Shown here: positions 49,739 through 58,882 of the stretch, piece after piece
Layout: the number at the start of each line of letters is the position of its first letter
Numbering within the stretch: position 1 is the first letter of the stretch
DNA from: JAOUJD01 sp963726405
GTDB lineage: Bacteria; Pseudomonadota; Gammaproteobacteria; Burkholderiales; Burkholderiaceae_F
DNA length: 64,000 bases
Reading direction: 5' to 3'
Assembly (NCBI GenBank): GCA_963726405.1
Contig: CAVSCF010000005.1
Location: 372,001-436,000, forward strand
Made by a program: the position numbers and the translations under genes
The notes under the pieces: model-generated
Database searches by the model: none
Seen by the model: only the letters and a program-made list of their open reading frames with translations
What the model was told of the DNA's origin: nothing

Positions 49739-50320
49739 TCAACCGCGCGGGGCGGCCGGCGCCGCCGCCTGGTCCTTCACGGCTCCCGCCACCTCGAAGA
49801 ACGTATACGAGAGCGTGATGGTCTTCACGTCCTTCGGCAGGGCCGGATCGACGAAGAACACCACCGGGAACTTCCGGGTCTCGTTCGCCGCCAGCGTCTG
49901 CTGCTTGAAGCAGAAGCACTCGAGCTTCTGGAAATGAGCGGCTGACTGCATCGGCGCATAGCTCGGGATGGCCTGCCCGACCATCGTGCGGGCCTCGAGA
50001 TTCACCAGGTCGTAATCGACGTGCACGAGTTCGCCGGGATGCACGGTCACGTGGTTCACGTGCGGCCGGAAGCGCCACGGGCCCCGGGAATTCGCGTCGA
50101 ACTCGACCACCACGGTCCGGCTGGTATCGATCTGCGTATTGCGGGCCGCGCGTTCGGCGTCAGCGTCGCGCGTGGTGACCACGTTGACGCCTGTCACCTC
50201 GCAGATCTTGCGGTACAGCGGCACGAGCGCCCAGCCGAAGCCGAACATGAGCACCGCCACCACCACCAGCTTGCGCAGGATGGTGCGGTTGTCCTGTTCG
50301 GTCTCGGAGCGGTCCGTCAT
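49739..50320 (-). CDS. ctaG: Cytochrome c oxidase assembly protein CtaG (Cox11)
   Basis: 193 residues with an N-terminal membrane helix (KLVVVAVLMFGFGWALVPLYRKICEVTG) and a Cox11 domain with the copper-binding CFCFKQQTL and the FFVDP motif. It delivers copper to the CuB site of subunit I. The ATG directly follows the stop of the 38-residue gene. Confidence 0.95.
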   Translation of the reverse strand: MTDRSETEQDNRTILRKLVVVAVLMFGFGWALVPLYRKICEVTGVNVVTTRDADAERAARNTQIDTSRTVVVEFDANSRGPWRFRPHVNHVTVHPGELVHVDYDLVNLEARTMVGQAIPSYAPMQSAAHFQKLECFCFKQQTLAANETRKFPVVFFVDPALPKDVKTITLSYTFFEVAGAVKDQAAAPAAPRG

Positions 50321-50437
50321 CTACTTGCCGATCACCCAGTACTTAGCCATCACCCCGAGGAAGAACGCCAGCGCGATCGACAGCAGGATCAGCGCGGTTC
50401 GCAGATTCCGCTGGCGGCGTTCCTCGGGCCCGGTCAT
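50321..50437 (-). CDS. Cytochrome oxidase small assembly protein
   Basis: 38 residues, MTGPEERRQRNLRTALILL followed by a single hydrophobic helix SIALAFFLGVMAKYW and a short tail. ATG at 50437, TAG at 50321-50323, directly abutting ctaG. Short ORFs of this type are annotated between coxA and ctaG in betaproteobacteria; the assembly role is inferred from position. Confidence 0.85.
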   Translation of the reverse strand: MTGPEERRQRNLRTALILLSIALAFFLGVMAKYWVIGK

Positions 50438-50448
50438 GCCTTGTCAGC

Positions 50449-52050
50449 TCACTTCACCAGCGGCGGCGTCTCGAACGTGTGGAACGGCGCCGGCGACGGC
50501 ACGGTCCACTCCAGCCCGCCGTCCCCGGCTTCCCAGGGATTGTCCGCCGCCTTCGCGCCACCCTTGATCGCCTTGAACACGGCGTACACGAAGATCAGCT
50601 GCGAGAAGCCGAAACCGAAGGCGCCGATCGACGACAGCATGTTCCAGTCCGCGAACTGCATTGCGTAATCGGCATAGCGGCGCGGCATGCCGGCAAGGCC
50701 GAGGAAGTGCTGCGGGAAGAAGGCGATGTTGAAGAAGATCATCGAGGCCCAGAAGTGCAGCTTGCCGAGCTTCTCCTCGTACATGTGACCGGTCCACTTC
50801 GGAATCCAGTAGTACGTGCCGGCGAACAGCGCGAAGAGGGAACCGGCGACGAGCACGTAGTGGAAGTGCGCGACGACGTAGTACGTGTCCTGCAACTGGA
50901 TGTCGATCGGCGCCATCGCCAGGATCAGGCCGGTGAAGCCGCCGATGGTGAACACGAAGATGAATCCGACGGCGAACAGCATCGGCGTCTCGAACGTCAT
51001 CGAGCCCTTGAACATCGTCGCGATCCAGTTGAACACCTTCACCCCGGTCGGGATCGCGATCAGCATCGTCGCGTACATGAAGAACAGCTGGCCCGTCACC
51101 GGCATGCCGGTCGTGAACATGTGGTGCGCCCACACGATGAACGACAGGATGGCGATCGAGGCAGTCGCGTAGACCATCGACGCGTAGCCGAAGAGCGGCT
51201 TGCGCGCAAACACCGGGACGATCTGCGAAACGATCCCGAACGCCGGCAGGATCATGATGTACACCTCGGGGTGCCCGAAGAACCAGAACACGTGCTGGTA
51301 CATCACCGGGTCACCGCCGCCGGCGGCGTTGAAGAAGCTCGTGCCGAAGTGGCGGTCGGTCAGGGTCATCGTGATCGCGCCGGCGAGCACCGGCATCACG
51401 GCGATCAGCAGGTAGGCGGTGATGAGCCAGGTCCACACGAACATCGGCATCTTCATCAGCGTCATGCCCGGCGCGCGCATGTTCAGCACCGTCGTGATGA
51501 TGTTGATCGACCCCATGATCGAGCTCGCGCCCATGATGTGCAGCGCGAAGATCGCGAGGTCCATGCCGGGGCCCATCTGCACCGTCAGCGGCGCGTAGAG
51601 CGTCCAGCCGGCGGCCGTGGCGCCGCCGGGCACGAAGAACGACACGACGATCAGCAGCGCGGCGGGCGGCAGCAGCCAGAAGCTGAAGTTGTTCATCCGC
51701 GCGAACGCCATGTCGGGCGCGCCGATCTGCAGCGGAATCATCCAGTTCGCGAAGCCGACGAACGCCGGCATGATCGCCCCGAAGACCATGATGACGCCGT
51801 GCATCGTGGTCAGCTGGTTGAAGAACTCCGGCTTCCAGAACTGCAACCCCGGCTGGAACAACTCCAGTCGGATGCCGAGCGCCAGGATCCCGCCGACGAA
51901 GAACATCGTCAGGCTGAAGAACAGGTACATCGTCCCGATGTCCTTGTGATTCGTCGCGAACAACCACCGGCGCCAGCCGTGCGGGTGATCGTGCGAGTGA
52001 TCGTGGTGGCCGGCGTGGCCTGTGGCGGGATTGGGGATGACGGCGCTCAT
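50449..52050 (-). CDS. coxA: Cytochrome c oxidase subunit I
   Basis: 533 residues with twelve membrane helices of a heme-copper oxidase. FWFFGHPEVYIMILPAFG contains the Cu-B histidine and cross-linked tyrosine; the last helices include VVAHFHYVLVAGSLFALFAG with heme a3/a histidines. GVKVFNWIATMFKGS and the N-terminal TNHKDIGTMYLFF are typical of aa3-type proteobacterial CtaD. It reduces O2 and pumps protons. Confidence 0.97.
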   Translation of the reverse strand: MSAVIPNPATGHAGHHDHSHDHPHGWRRWLFATNHKDIGTMYLFFSLTMFFVGGILALGIRLELFQPGLQFWKPEFFNQLTTMHGVIMVFGAIMPAFVGFANWMIPLQIGAPDMAFARMNNFSFWLLPPAALLIVVSFFVPGGATAAGWTLYAPLTVQMGPGMDLAIFALHIMGASSIMGSINIITTVLNMRAPGMTLMKMPMFVWTWLITAYLLIAVMPVLAGAITMTLTDRHFGTSFFNAAGGGDPVMYQHVFWFFGHPEVYIMILPAFGIVSQIVPVFARKPLFGYASMVYATASIAILSFIVWAHHMFTTGMPVTGQLFFMYATMLIAIPTGVKVFNWIATMFKGSMTFETPMLFAVGFIFVFTIGGFTGLILAMAPIDIQLQDTYYVVAHFHYVLVAGSLFALFAGTYYWIPKWTGHMYEEKLGKLHFWASMIFFNIAFFPQHFLGLAGMPRRYADYAMQFADWNMLSSIGAFGFGFSQLIFVYAVFKAIKGGAKAADNPWEAGDGGLEWTVPSPAPFHTFETPPLVK

Positions 52051-52091
52051 CGGTACTCCTCGAACTGAATCGGTGTCGTGCGTCGGTGGCG

Positions 52092-53234
52092 CTACTTGCG
52101 CGCCGCCTTGAATTCGGCAGGCTGGACCTCGCCCGCCTTGTTGCCGAACGAGTTCTTCACGTAGGTGGTGACGGCGGCGAGTTCAACGTCCGACAGCGCC
52201 TTCCAGGACGGCATTGCGTTCTTGCCGTTCAACATGACCTGGATCTGGTCCGGCGTGCTCGCTACGACCTTGCTGCCCGCGAGCGCGGGGAACGCACCGG
52301 CGACGCCCAGTCCGCTCGCCTGGTGGCACGCCTGGCAGTTCGCGGCATAGACCTTTTCGCCGCGCGCGATCAGCTCAGGCGCGGTCCATTGCTTGTTCGG
52401 GTCGTCCGCGAGCGCCGCCATCTGCTTCTTGCGGCCATCGACCCACGCGGTGTACTCCTGCGCGGTGACCACCTTGACGGCGATCGGCATGAAGGCGTGG
52501 TCCTTGCCGCACAACTCGGCGCACTGCCCGTAGTACACGCCCGTCTTCTCGGCGCGGAACCACGTGTCGCGGGCGAAGCCGGGAATGGCATCCTGCTTCA
52601 CGCCGAAAGCCGGCACCCACCATGCATGGATCACGTCGTTGGCGGTCGTGATGATCCGGATCTTCTTGTCGACCGGCACGACCAGCGGCTCCGTCACGTC
52701 GAGCAGATAGGTCGGGCTCTTGGCTTCGGTGCCGTCGATCTGCGCGCGTGGAGTGGCCAGTTGCGACAGGAAGCCGATGCCTTCGCCCTCGCCGCGGATG
52801 TAGTCGTAGCCCCACTTCCACTGGTAGCCGGTCGCCTTGATCGTGAGGTCGGCGTTGGTCGTGTCCTTCATCGCCACCACGGTCTTGGTGGCGGGGAGCG
52901 CCATGACGATGATGATGATGAAGGGAATGACGGTCCAGACGATCTCGACCGTGGTGTTCTCGTGGAAGTTGGCGGCGACGGCACCCTTCGACTTCCGGTG
53001 CTTCCAGATCGAATAGAACATCACGCCGAACACTGCGATGAAGATCAGCGTGCAGATGATCAGCATCATGTTGTGCAGGTTGTAGATCTGGTCCGCAATG
53101 GTCGTGACCGGGGCCTGCAGGTTGAACCGGGAAGAGGGCGTGTAGCTGGCCGCCGTCTGCTGCGCGAAGGACAAGCCGGAAATGGCGGATGCGAGCGCCG
53201 CGAACGCGAATTTTTTCGACATGAAGTTCTTCAT
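52092..53234 (-). CDS. coxB: Cytochrome c oxidase subunit II with C-terminal cytochrome c domain
   Basis: 380 residues. Signal peptide (MKNFMSKKFAFAALASAISGLSFA), two membrane helices, a CuA domain (VIHAWWVPAFGVKQDAIPG ... CAELCGKDHAFM) and a C-terminal c-type heme domain (CQACH ... MPSW). This caa3/aa3 variant carries its own cytochrome c. It is the first structural gene of the operon coxB-coxA. Confidence 0.97.
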   Translation of the reverse strand: MKNFMSKKFAFAALASAISGLSFAQQTAASYTPSSRFNLQAPVTTIADQIYNLHNMMLIICTLIFIAVFGVMFYSIWKHRKSKGAVAANFHENTTVEIVWTVIPFIIIIVMALPATKTVVAMKDTTNADLTIKATGYQWKWGYDYIRGEGEGIGFLSQLATPRAQIDGTEAKSPTYLLDVTEPLVVPVDKKIRIITTANDVIHAWWVPAFGVKQDAIPGFARDTWFRAEKTGVYYGQCAELCGKDHAFMPIAVKVVTAQEYTAWVDGRKKQMAALADDPNKQWTAPELIARGEKVYAANCQACHQASGLGVAGAFPALAGSKVVASTPDQIQVMLNGKNAMPSWKALSDVELAAVTTYVKNSFGNKAGEVQPAEFKAARK

Positions 53235-53297
53235 TGCGTGTTTCGTCCCCTACTTGCCCTTGCCCTGCGTTCCCTGCCTGTGCCGACGTCCTGCCGG

Positions 53298-53750
53298 TCA
53301 GGCCTGCCCGCTCTTCAACGCCGTCCGCAGCTCGCGCGCCAGCACGGCGCGCTTCTCGTCCAGCAGGTGTCGACCGACTTCAATCTGCTCGCCTTGCGAC
53401 GTCAGGCGCACCTGCACCCTGACGCCCAAACCCTTGCCCCGCTCATCGACTTCGACGCGCACCCTGCGCGGATCGAACTCCCATCGGCGGCTCATGTCGG
53501 CCTCGACGCGCTCGACAGTGAGCTTGTCGCTGGCCAGCTCGATCCGCTCGATGTCCGCGGCGTGCCGTCCGTAACAAAGGAAGGCCACCGCGACGGCCAC
53601 GATCTCGAGGCCGACGAACGGAAGAACCATCCAGAGCCCCAGCGTGGCGAACACCGCGCCAAAGGCGAGCGAGACGGCAACCAGCGATCCGAACACGGCC
53701 GCCAGCTGCGTTGGACTGGCCGAACAATTTCGCTTGATCAACCACGTCAT
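53298..53750 (-). CDS. DUF2244 integral membrane protein
   Basis: 150 residues from the ATG at 53750 (a longer frame with an ATG six codons earlier also exists). Two helices (LAAVFGSLVAVSLAFGAVFATLGLWMVLPFVGLEIVAVAVAFL) then a WEFDPRRVRVEVDERGKGL segment match DUF2244. These proteins often lie next to cox genes; function unknown. It is 63 bases upstream of coxB on the same strand. Confidence 0.78.
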   Translation of the reverse strand: MTWLIKRNCSASPTQLAAVFGSLVAVSLAFGAVFATLGLWMVLPFVGLEIVAVAVAFLCYGRHAADIERIELASDKLTVERVEADMSRRWEFDPRRVRVEVDERGKGLGVRVQVRLTSQGEQIEVGRHLLDEKRAVLARELRTALKSGQA

Positions 53751-53999
53751 GCGAACTCCTGCGACCCCCCACCAGCGACGTGCCGGCGTTCGCCGGTCCT
53801 GCATTTCGTTGACCCAGCGCAAGCGGGCGGCATTATAGCCACGTGGTTTTTCCCAACGGAACGGCTTTTTGCCGAAACGGCCGCCGCACTCGGGTTGCGC
53901 GCGGCCGGCGCATCGCGCACGGCACCCGCTGGAGCGAAGACTGCGCGCGAGCGGGAATCGTGCCCGCGTCGCGCGCTGCGTGACGCCGAACGCCGGAGC
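53751..53999. other. Non-coding interval between the LysM and DUF2244 genes
   Basis: 249 bases with no supported gene. It should hold the promoter of the DUF2244-cox operon; GGCTATAATGCCGCC on the minus strand (-10-like TATAAT around 53833-53838) is the only clear element. Confidence 0.4.
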
Positions 54000-54497
54000 C
54001 TAGGCTTTGGGCGGGATGCGCAGGTTCTGTCCCGGATAGATCTTGTCCGGGTGGGTCAGCATCGGCTTGTTCGCCTCGAAGATGCGTGGGTACTCGTTGG
54101 CATTGCCGTAGAACTCCTTGGCAATCTTCGACAGAGTGTCACCCTTCACCACGGTATAGAACTGGGCCGGCGGCTGGGACAGGTCGACCGTCATGTTGTC
54201 TTCGACACCCGCCACGCCGTGCACGTTGCCGGCGGCCAGGATCGCCTTCTCCTTCGTCTCCTGGTCCTTGGCGACGCCGTACACCTTGGCGATGCCGGTC
54301 GCACCGTCGAAGGTGACGGTGAGCGCCGTCACAGTGAGGCCGAGCTTGCCGATGTAGTTCTCGATGGCCCCGCCCGCCTCGCGGTTCGCTTCGGCCATCA
54401 CCGCAGGATCGGCTTTGGCCGGTTCAGCCTGCGCCTCCTGCACCTTCTTGCCGAACAGTTTCTCGCCGGCGTCCTTGAAAAAGGAAATCAATCCCAT
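54000..54497 (-). CDS. BON and LysM domain protein (Kbp/YgaU-like)
   Basis: 165 residues: N-terminal MGLISFFKDAGEKLFGKK, a BON domain (about residues 40-110) and a C-terminal LysM domain (YTVVKGDTLSKIAKEFYGNANEYPRIFEANKPML). This is the layout of E. coli Kbp (YgaU), a K+-binding protein. No signal peptide is evident. It is 46 bases after bioC on the same strand. The ATG at 54497 fits the family. Confidence 0.88.
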   Translation of the reverse strand: MGLISFFKDAGEKLFGKKVQEAQAEPAKADPAVMAEANREAGGAIENYIGKLGLTVTALTVTFDGATGIAKVYGVAKDQETKEKAILAAGNVHGVAGVEDNMTVDLSQPPAQFYTVVKGDTLSKIAKEFYGNANEYPRIFEANKPMLTHPDKIYPGQNLRIPPKA

Positions 54498-54543
54498 CGC
54501 ATCCTCCGAAGTGTTTCGTTGTTGATCCGTAGTCCCAGCGTGC

Positions 54544-55497
54544 TCACGCGACGCCGGGCCGCGCCTTTCTCCGCGCCAGTTCCGCACGCAGGGCATCCAC
54601 GCTCACCGACGTCCCGGTTCCCGAACGAGGCTCGGGCTTCCAGGCATGTCCGTAGGCGATTTCGAACGTCAACTGAATCCGTCCATCTTCCCCGCTCTGG
54701 GCGCCAAGGGCCGCCAGCAGCGATCTTGCCCGCCGCCCGGACGGCAGCGCCCCACTGCGGTCATCACGCGGATTGCCGCCGAGCGCGCGAACCTCGCGCA
54801 GCAGGGCGCGAGGTGAAGCGTACGTCAGAGTCAGGACCTCGGCGTCCATCACCGGGTTTGCGAACCCGCTCGCGACCATCATGTCCCCGAAATCGTGCAT
54901 GTCGATGAAGGGCATCGGCCGGGCATCGGGCAAGGCCTTGCGACACGCGGCGCGCACCTCCCGCAGCGTGTCCGGTCCAAAGCAGGAGAAAAGCAGCAGG
55001 CCGTCGACCCGCAGGACCCGCTTCCATTCGGGGAACAGCGTGTGGGGCTGCGGATGCCAATGCAGCATCAGGTTCGAGAAGACGAGGTCGACCGCGGAAT
55101 CCGCGATCGGCAATCGCGCCGCGTCGCCGACGACGAGCGAAGGCGAACTTCCGCCCAGCCAGCGGGGCAGCCGCTCGCGCAGTCCGGTCGGCCGCCGGCG
55201 CAGCATCGCCTCGGACAGGTCGAGTCCCGCCACGTGCGCGGACGGATAGCAAAGCGAGAGTTTCGGGAGCGCCGCGCCGGCGCCACAGCCCACGTCCAGC
55301 ACCCGTTGCGGCGCAAGTCGGATGTACTGCAGCCGATCGATCAGGCGTCCGTTGATTTCACGGACGATGGCGTCGTGCGCTGCGAAGCGCGCCGCACGGG
55401 CGTCGAACTGCGCGCGCACCGTGGCGAGCCGGGCCGGCACCCGCTGCACGGACGCAATTGTCGGGGTGAGGGCGGAAGTGCCGGGGTCGAGCGCCAT
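54544..55497 (-). CDS. bioC: Malonyl-ACP O-methyltransferase BioC
   Basis: 317 residues with SAM-binding motif VLDVGCGAGAALPKLSLCYPSAHVAGLDLSEAML and the BioC-typical VFSNLMLHWHPQP. BioC methylates malonyl-ACP so that the fatty-acid machinery can make the pimelate moiety of biotin. It has ATG directly divergent from comF (57 bases between). Other biotin genes are not in the window. Confidence 0.88.
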   Translation of the reverse strand: MALDPGTSALTPTIASVQRVPARLATVRAQFDARAARFAAHDAIVREINGRLIDRLQYIRLAPQRVLDVGCGAGAALPKLSLCYPSAHVAGLDLSEAMLRRRPTGLRERLPRWLGGSSPSLVVGDAARLPIADSAVDLVFSNLMLHWHPQPHTLFPEWKRVLRVDGLLLFSCFGPDTLREVRAACRKALPDARPMPFIDMHDFGDMMVASGFANPVMDAEVLTLTYASPRALLREVRALGGNPRDDRSGALPSGRRARSLLAALGAQSGEDGRIQLTFEIAYGHAWKPEPRSGTGTSVSVDALRAELARRKARPGVA

Positions 55498-55554
55498 GGG
55501 CCGGCCAGTATAGGGATCGCACGACTATGCTCGGCGCGCCTTTCCCCTCTCATC

Positions 55555-56229
55555 ATGCTTGGCACGCTTGCGGTCACACGCCTGCTCCGGCCCTCGTGCG
55601 CCGTGTGCTCGCTCGCCCCCGGCCCGGTATGCCCGGCGTGCGAGGCCGACTTCTTCCCCGTATCGATTTCTCGCTGCACCGTGTGCGCGATTCCCGTGCA
55701 CGGAAAGGATTCGATCTGCGGGCGCTGCCTGTCCTCGCCACCCCACTTTGTCCGCACCACGGCGCTCGCCGACTATGCGCCGCCCGTCGACGGCATGGTG
55801 ATGGCACTCAAGTTCGGTGCAAGGCTCGACCTGGCGAGTGTGTTCGGTCGGTTGCTGGCACGCAGGACGAGCGATGTCGCCGGCGCGCTCGTCGTCCCGG
55901 TACCGCTCGCGTTCGAACGGCTGGCCGAGCGTGGTTACAACCAGTCGCTGCAGATCGCTCGCGCCTACTGCGCGGAGACCCGCGCCCGGCTCGCGACCGG
56001 GATCGTCCGCCGCATCCGGCACACGGCTCCGCAGCAGGCTCTTGCGCTCAAGGATCGCCGCAGGAACGTCCGCGGCGCTTTCAGCGCGGCGGCGGGCATC
56101 GGCGGACGGAATGTCCTGGTGGTCGATGACGTGATGACCAGCGGCAGTACGATGGACGAGATCGCGCGCGTGCTCGTCGCCGCGGGCGCTGCCCGCGTCC
56201 ACGCGCTGGTCGTCGCGCGCACGCCATGA
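55555..56229 (+). CDS. comF: ComF-family phosphoribosyltransferase-like protein
   Basis: 224 residues. The N-terminal double zinc finger (CAVCSLAPGPVCPAC ... CTVC ... CGRC) is followed by a type I PRTase fold with the PRPP loop VLVVDDVMTSGSTMDE. ComF proteins are involved in DNA uptake in naturally competent bacteria; the biochemical role is unknown. It stops in the trmL start (ATGA), so the two are coupled. Confidence 0.93.
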   Translation: MLGTLAVTRLLRPSCAVCSLAPGPVCPACEADFFPVSISRCTVCAIPVHGKDSICGRCLSSPPHFVRTTALADYAPPVDGMVMALKFGARLDLASVFGRLLARRTSDVAGALVVPVPLAFERLAERGYNQSLQIARAYCAETRARLATGIVRRIRHTAPQQALALKDRRRNVRGAFSAAAGIGGRNVLVVDDVMTSGSTMDEIARVLVAAGAARVHALVVARTP

Positions 56230-56714
56230 CCAGCCGGCCTTCCATGTTCAACATCGTCCTCGTCGAACCGGAGATCCCTCCGAACACCGGCAACGTGATC
56301 CGCCTGGCCGCCAATACCGGCGCCCGGCTGCACCTCGTGCAGCCGCTGGGCTTCGACATGTCCGACAAGCAGCTGCGGCGTGCCGGACTGGACTATCACG
56401 AGTACGCAAGCGTGAAAGTGCACGCGGATTTCGACGCGCTGCTCGCGTCCGAGGACCCGCCGCGCGAGCGCCTCTTCGCGCTGTCGACGCACGGATCGCG
56501 CGCGCTTGGCGACACGGCCTTCGCCTCGGGCGACTGGTTCGTGTTCGGCTGCGAAACGCGAGGCCTGTCGCCCGCGCTGCGTGGGCGCATCGATCCCGAA
56601 CGGCTGTTGCGCCTGCCGATGCGCCCCGGCAACCGCAGCCTCAACCTCTCCAACGCGGTTGCCGTGGTGGTGTACGAGGCGTGGCGCCAGATCGGCTATG
56701 CCGGCGGGAGCTAG
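56226..56714 (+). CDS. trmL: tRNA (cytidine(34)-2'-O)-methyltransferase TrmL
   Basis: 162 residues of a SPOUT methyltransferase. MFNIVLVEPEIPPNTGNVIRLAANTGARLHLVQPLGF opens the domain; FVFGCETRGLS and LRLPMRPGNRSLNLSNAVAVVVYEA complete the knotted SAM site. It methylates the wobble base of tRNA-Leu. Start ATG at 56226 overlaps comF; the conserved start would be the ATG at 56244. Confidence 0.94.
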   Translation: MTSRPSMFNIVLVEPEIPPNTGNVIRLAANTGARLHLVQPLGFDMSDKQLRRAGLDYHEYASVKVHADFDALLASEDPPRERLFALSTHGSRALGDTAFASGDWFVFGCETRGLSPALRGRIDPERLLRLPMRPGNRSLNLSNAVAVVVYEAWRQIGYAGGS

Positions 56715-57307
56715 CCCGGGTCCGCCTCCTGACGGGCGGGATGGCTGCGCGCGACGACGCCGGCGTGCAGTTGCAGGCGCTCGAACAGCAGCGCCGGCGC
56801 GTGCTCGACGATCAGCAGATCCCAGTCGGCTCGCCGGATGAAGCCTTCGGCCGCGCAGTGCCCGAGGAAGCGCAACAGCGCGTCGAAGTAGCCCTCGACG
56901 TTCACCACGCCGACCGGCTTCGACTGCAGGCGCAGTTGCAGCCAGGTGATCATCTCGAACATTTCCTCGAGCGTGCCGTAGCCGCCGGGCAGCACGACGA
57001 AGGCGTCGCTGCGGTCGGCCATGAGGCGCTTGCGCGCGTGCATCGAGTCGACCACGATGAGCTCGGTCAATTCCTGGTGCGCGACCTCGGGACGCATCAG
57101 GTGCTGGGGGATGACGCCGGTCACGCGCCCACCGCCGGCCAGCATCGCATCGGCCAGCGCACCCATCAGTCCCACGTGGCCTCCGCCATAGACCAGGCCG
57201 ACGTCGTGCTGAAGGAGCACGCGCGCGAGTTCGCGCGCGGCCTGCTCGTACCCGGGCTGGCGGCCGGTCTGCGAGCCGCAGAACACGCAGACCGTCTTCA
57301 GTGTCAT
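56711..57307 (-). CDS. LOG-family protein (cytokinin riboside 5'-monophosphate phosphoribohydrolase)
   Basis: 198 residues with VCVFCGSQTGRQPGY, GLVYGGGHVGLMGALADAML and the lysine decarboxylase-like signature PGGYGTLEEMFE, diagnostic for TIGR00730/LOG enzymes that cleave nucleoside monophosphates. It overlaps the trmL end by 4 bases in converging orientation, and its start overlaps the gpsA stop by 3 bases (ATGA). Confidence 0.92.
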   Translation of the reverse strand: MTLKTVCVFCGSQTGRQPGYEQAARELARVLLQHDVGLVYGGGHVGLMGALADAMLAGGGRVTGVIPQHLMRPEVAHQELTELIVVDSMHARKRLMADRSDAFVVLPGGYGTLEEMFEMITWLQLRLQSKPVGVVNVEGYFDALLRFLGHCAAEGFIRRADWDLLIVEHAPALLFERLQLHAGVVARSHPARQEADPG

Positions 57308-58302
57308 GGCTGCACCGCTTCGCGTTTCGGCTCGCGCGCAAGCAGGCGATCGAGCGCCTGCGGCGGCGAGAGCGCGCCGTCGAGCACCGCGCACACCGCC
57401 TCGGTGATCGGCATTTCGATCCGGACCGAGTGCGCCCGCGCGCGCACGGCGTGGGCCGAATGAACGCCCTCGGCGACGTGGCCGAGTTTCGCCAGCGCGG
57501 CCTCCTTGGACACGCCGCGGCCGAGTTCCAGCCCGATGCGACGATTCCGTGAAAGGTCGCCGGTCGCCGTGAGAATGAGGTCGCCCACTCCCGTCAGCCC
57601 CATGAAGGTATCGGGCTTCGCCCCCAGCGCACACCCCAGGCGCGTCATCTCGGCAAGGCCGCGGGTGATCAGCGCGGCGCGCGCGTTCAGACCCAGTTCG
57701 AGGGCATCGCAGATCCCGGTCGCGATGGCGAGCACGTTCTTCACTGCGCCGCCGACCTCGACCCCGATGACATCGTCGCTCGAATAGATCCGCAGCGCGC
57801 CGCCGTGCAGCGCGTCGGTGACGCGTTCGCAGAACGGAGCGGCGCCGGCGACGGTGAGTGCGGTGGGCAGGCCGCAGGCAACTTCCTGCGCGAAGCTGGG
57901 ACCCGACAGCGGGCCGGCGTCGACCTGCGCACCCATCTCCTCCTGCACGACCTCGTGGGCCAGACGCCCGCTCGCCTTCTCGAAGCCCTTGCAGAGCCAC
58001 ACGATGGAGAACGGAGCCGACCCCGGCGGCAGCGATCGAAGGAGACCCCGCAGCGCGTCCGTCGGCGTGGCGATGACCAGCAGGCCGCCCCGTGCGTGGG
58101 CAACGGCCTCTTCAAAACGGGACGTGATGTCGAGTCCGGCGGGAAGCGGCACGCCCGGCAGGTAGCGCCGGTTTTCGCGGTCGCCGCGGATCGCGTCGGC
58201 CTGAGCACAGTCCCGGGCGTACAGGAGCACGGCGTGACGCGTGGTCGCGGCACGCGCGATTGCAGTGCCCCACGCTCCAGCGCCGAGCACTGCGATGTTC
58301 AT
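57304..58302 (-). CDS. gpsA: Glycerol-3-phosphate dehydrogenase [NAD(P)+]
   Basis: 332 residues with NAD-binding GAGAWGTAIARAA at the start, the catalytic lysine in VGGAVKNVLAIATGICD, and GLTGVGDLILTATGDLSRNRRIG. It makes glycerol-3-phosphate for phospholipid synthesis. It ends overlapping the LOG-family gene and starts 9 bases after the secB stop, so secB-gpsA-LOG form one transcript. Confidence 0.97.
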   Translation of the reverse strand: MNIAVLGAGAWGTAIARAATTRHAVLLYARDCAQADAIRGDRENRRYLPGVPLPAGLDITSRFEEAVAHARGGLLVIATPTDALRGLLRSLPPGSAPFSIVWLCKGFEKASGRLAHEVVQEEMGAQVDAGPLSGPSFAQEVACGLPTALTVAGAAPFCERVTDALHGGALRIYSSDDVIGVEVGGAVKNVLAIATGICDALELGLNARAALITRGLAEMTRLGCALGAKPDTFMGLTGVGDLILTATGDLSRNRRIGLELGRGVSKEAALAKLGHVAEGVHSAHAVRARAHSVRIEMPITEAVCAVLDGALSPPQALDRLLAREPKREAVQP

Positions 58303-58311
58303 CGCGTCAGG

Positions 58312-58806
58312 TCAGGCGTTCGCGGCAGCGCCGTTGCCGTTCGCGGCGGCAGGCTGCTGCTGCGCCAGTGCGGCCATCTTCTGGCTGTAGAAGGCCTCGA
58401 AGTTGACTTCGGCCAGGTGCACCGGGGGCAATCCCGTGCGGGTGATGAGATCGGCGACGTTCGAGCGAAGGTAGGGATAGATGATGCTCGGGCACACGAC
58501 GCCGAGGATCGGTCCCATCTGCTCCGCCGGGATGTTGCGCATCTCGAAGATTCCGCCCTGCTTGCCTTCGACCAGGAACAGGACCTTGTCCTTCACCTTC
58601 GCGGTGGCGGTCACCCGCACCACGACCTCGTGCACGTTCTCGATCACCGAGCTGTTGCTCACCTCGAGCTGGATGTCCACCGCGGGGGCCTCGGCTTCGA
58701 GGAAGATCCGCGGCGCGTTCGGCATTTCGAGCGAGGCGTCCTTCAGGTAGACGCGCTGCAGTTGGAATACCGGAGCATCACCGGCGGCGGGAGTCGTGTC
58801 CGTCAT
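58312..58806 (-). CDS. secB: Protein-export chaperone SecB
   Basis: 164 residues with FQLQRVYLKDASLEMPNAPRIF, GGIFEMRNIPAEQMGPILGVVCPSIIYPYLRSNVADLITRTGLPPVHLAEVNFEAFY, the tetrameric SecB core. It keeps precursor proteins unfolded and hands them to SecA. ATG at 58806. The order grxC-secB-gpsA is typical of beta- and gammaproteobacteria. Confidence 0.97.
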   Translation of the reverse strand: MTDTTPAAGDAPVFQLQRVYLKDASLEMPNAPRIFLEAEAPAVDIQLEVSNSSVIENVHEVVVRVTATAKVKDKVLFLVEGKQGGIFEMRNIPAEQMGPILGVVCPSIIYPYLRSNVADLITRTGLPPVHLAEVNFEAFYSQKMAALAQQQPAAANGNGAAANA

Positions 58807-58882
58807 TGCATTTCCTTGCGTTGAGACACGCGACCTGCGTCGCGAGCTCGGGTTGGTGTGGGTGAGAGCGGTCCGGGGGTAG

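Noticed and set aside
53751..53999. Coding continuation of the plus-strand frame over this interval
   Set aside because: The plus-strand frame through it spans the antisense of coxB and LysM and shows no domain; treated as non-coding.
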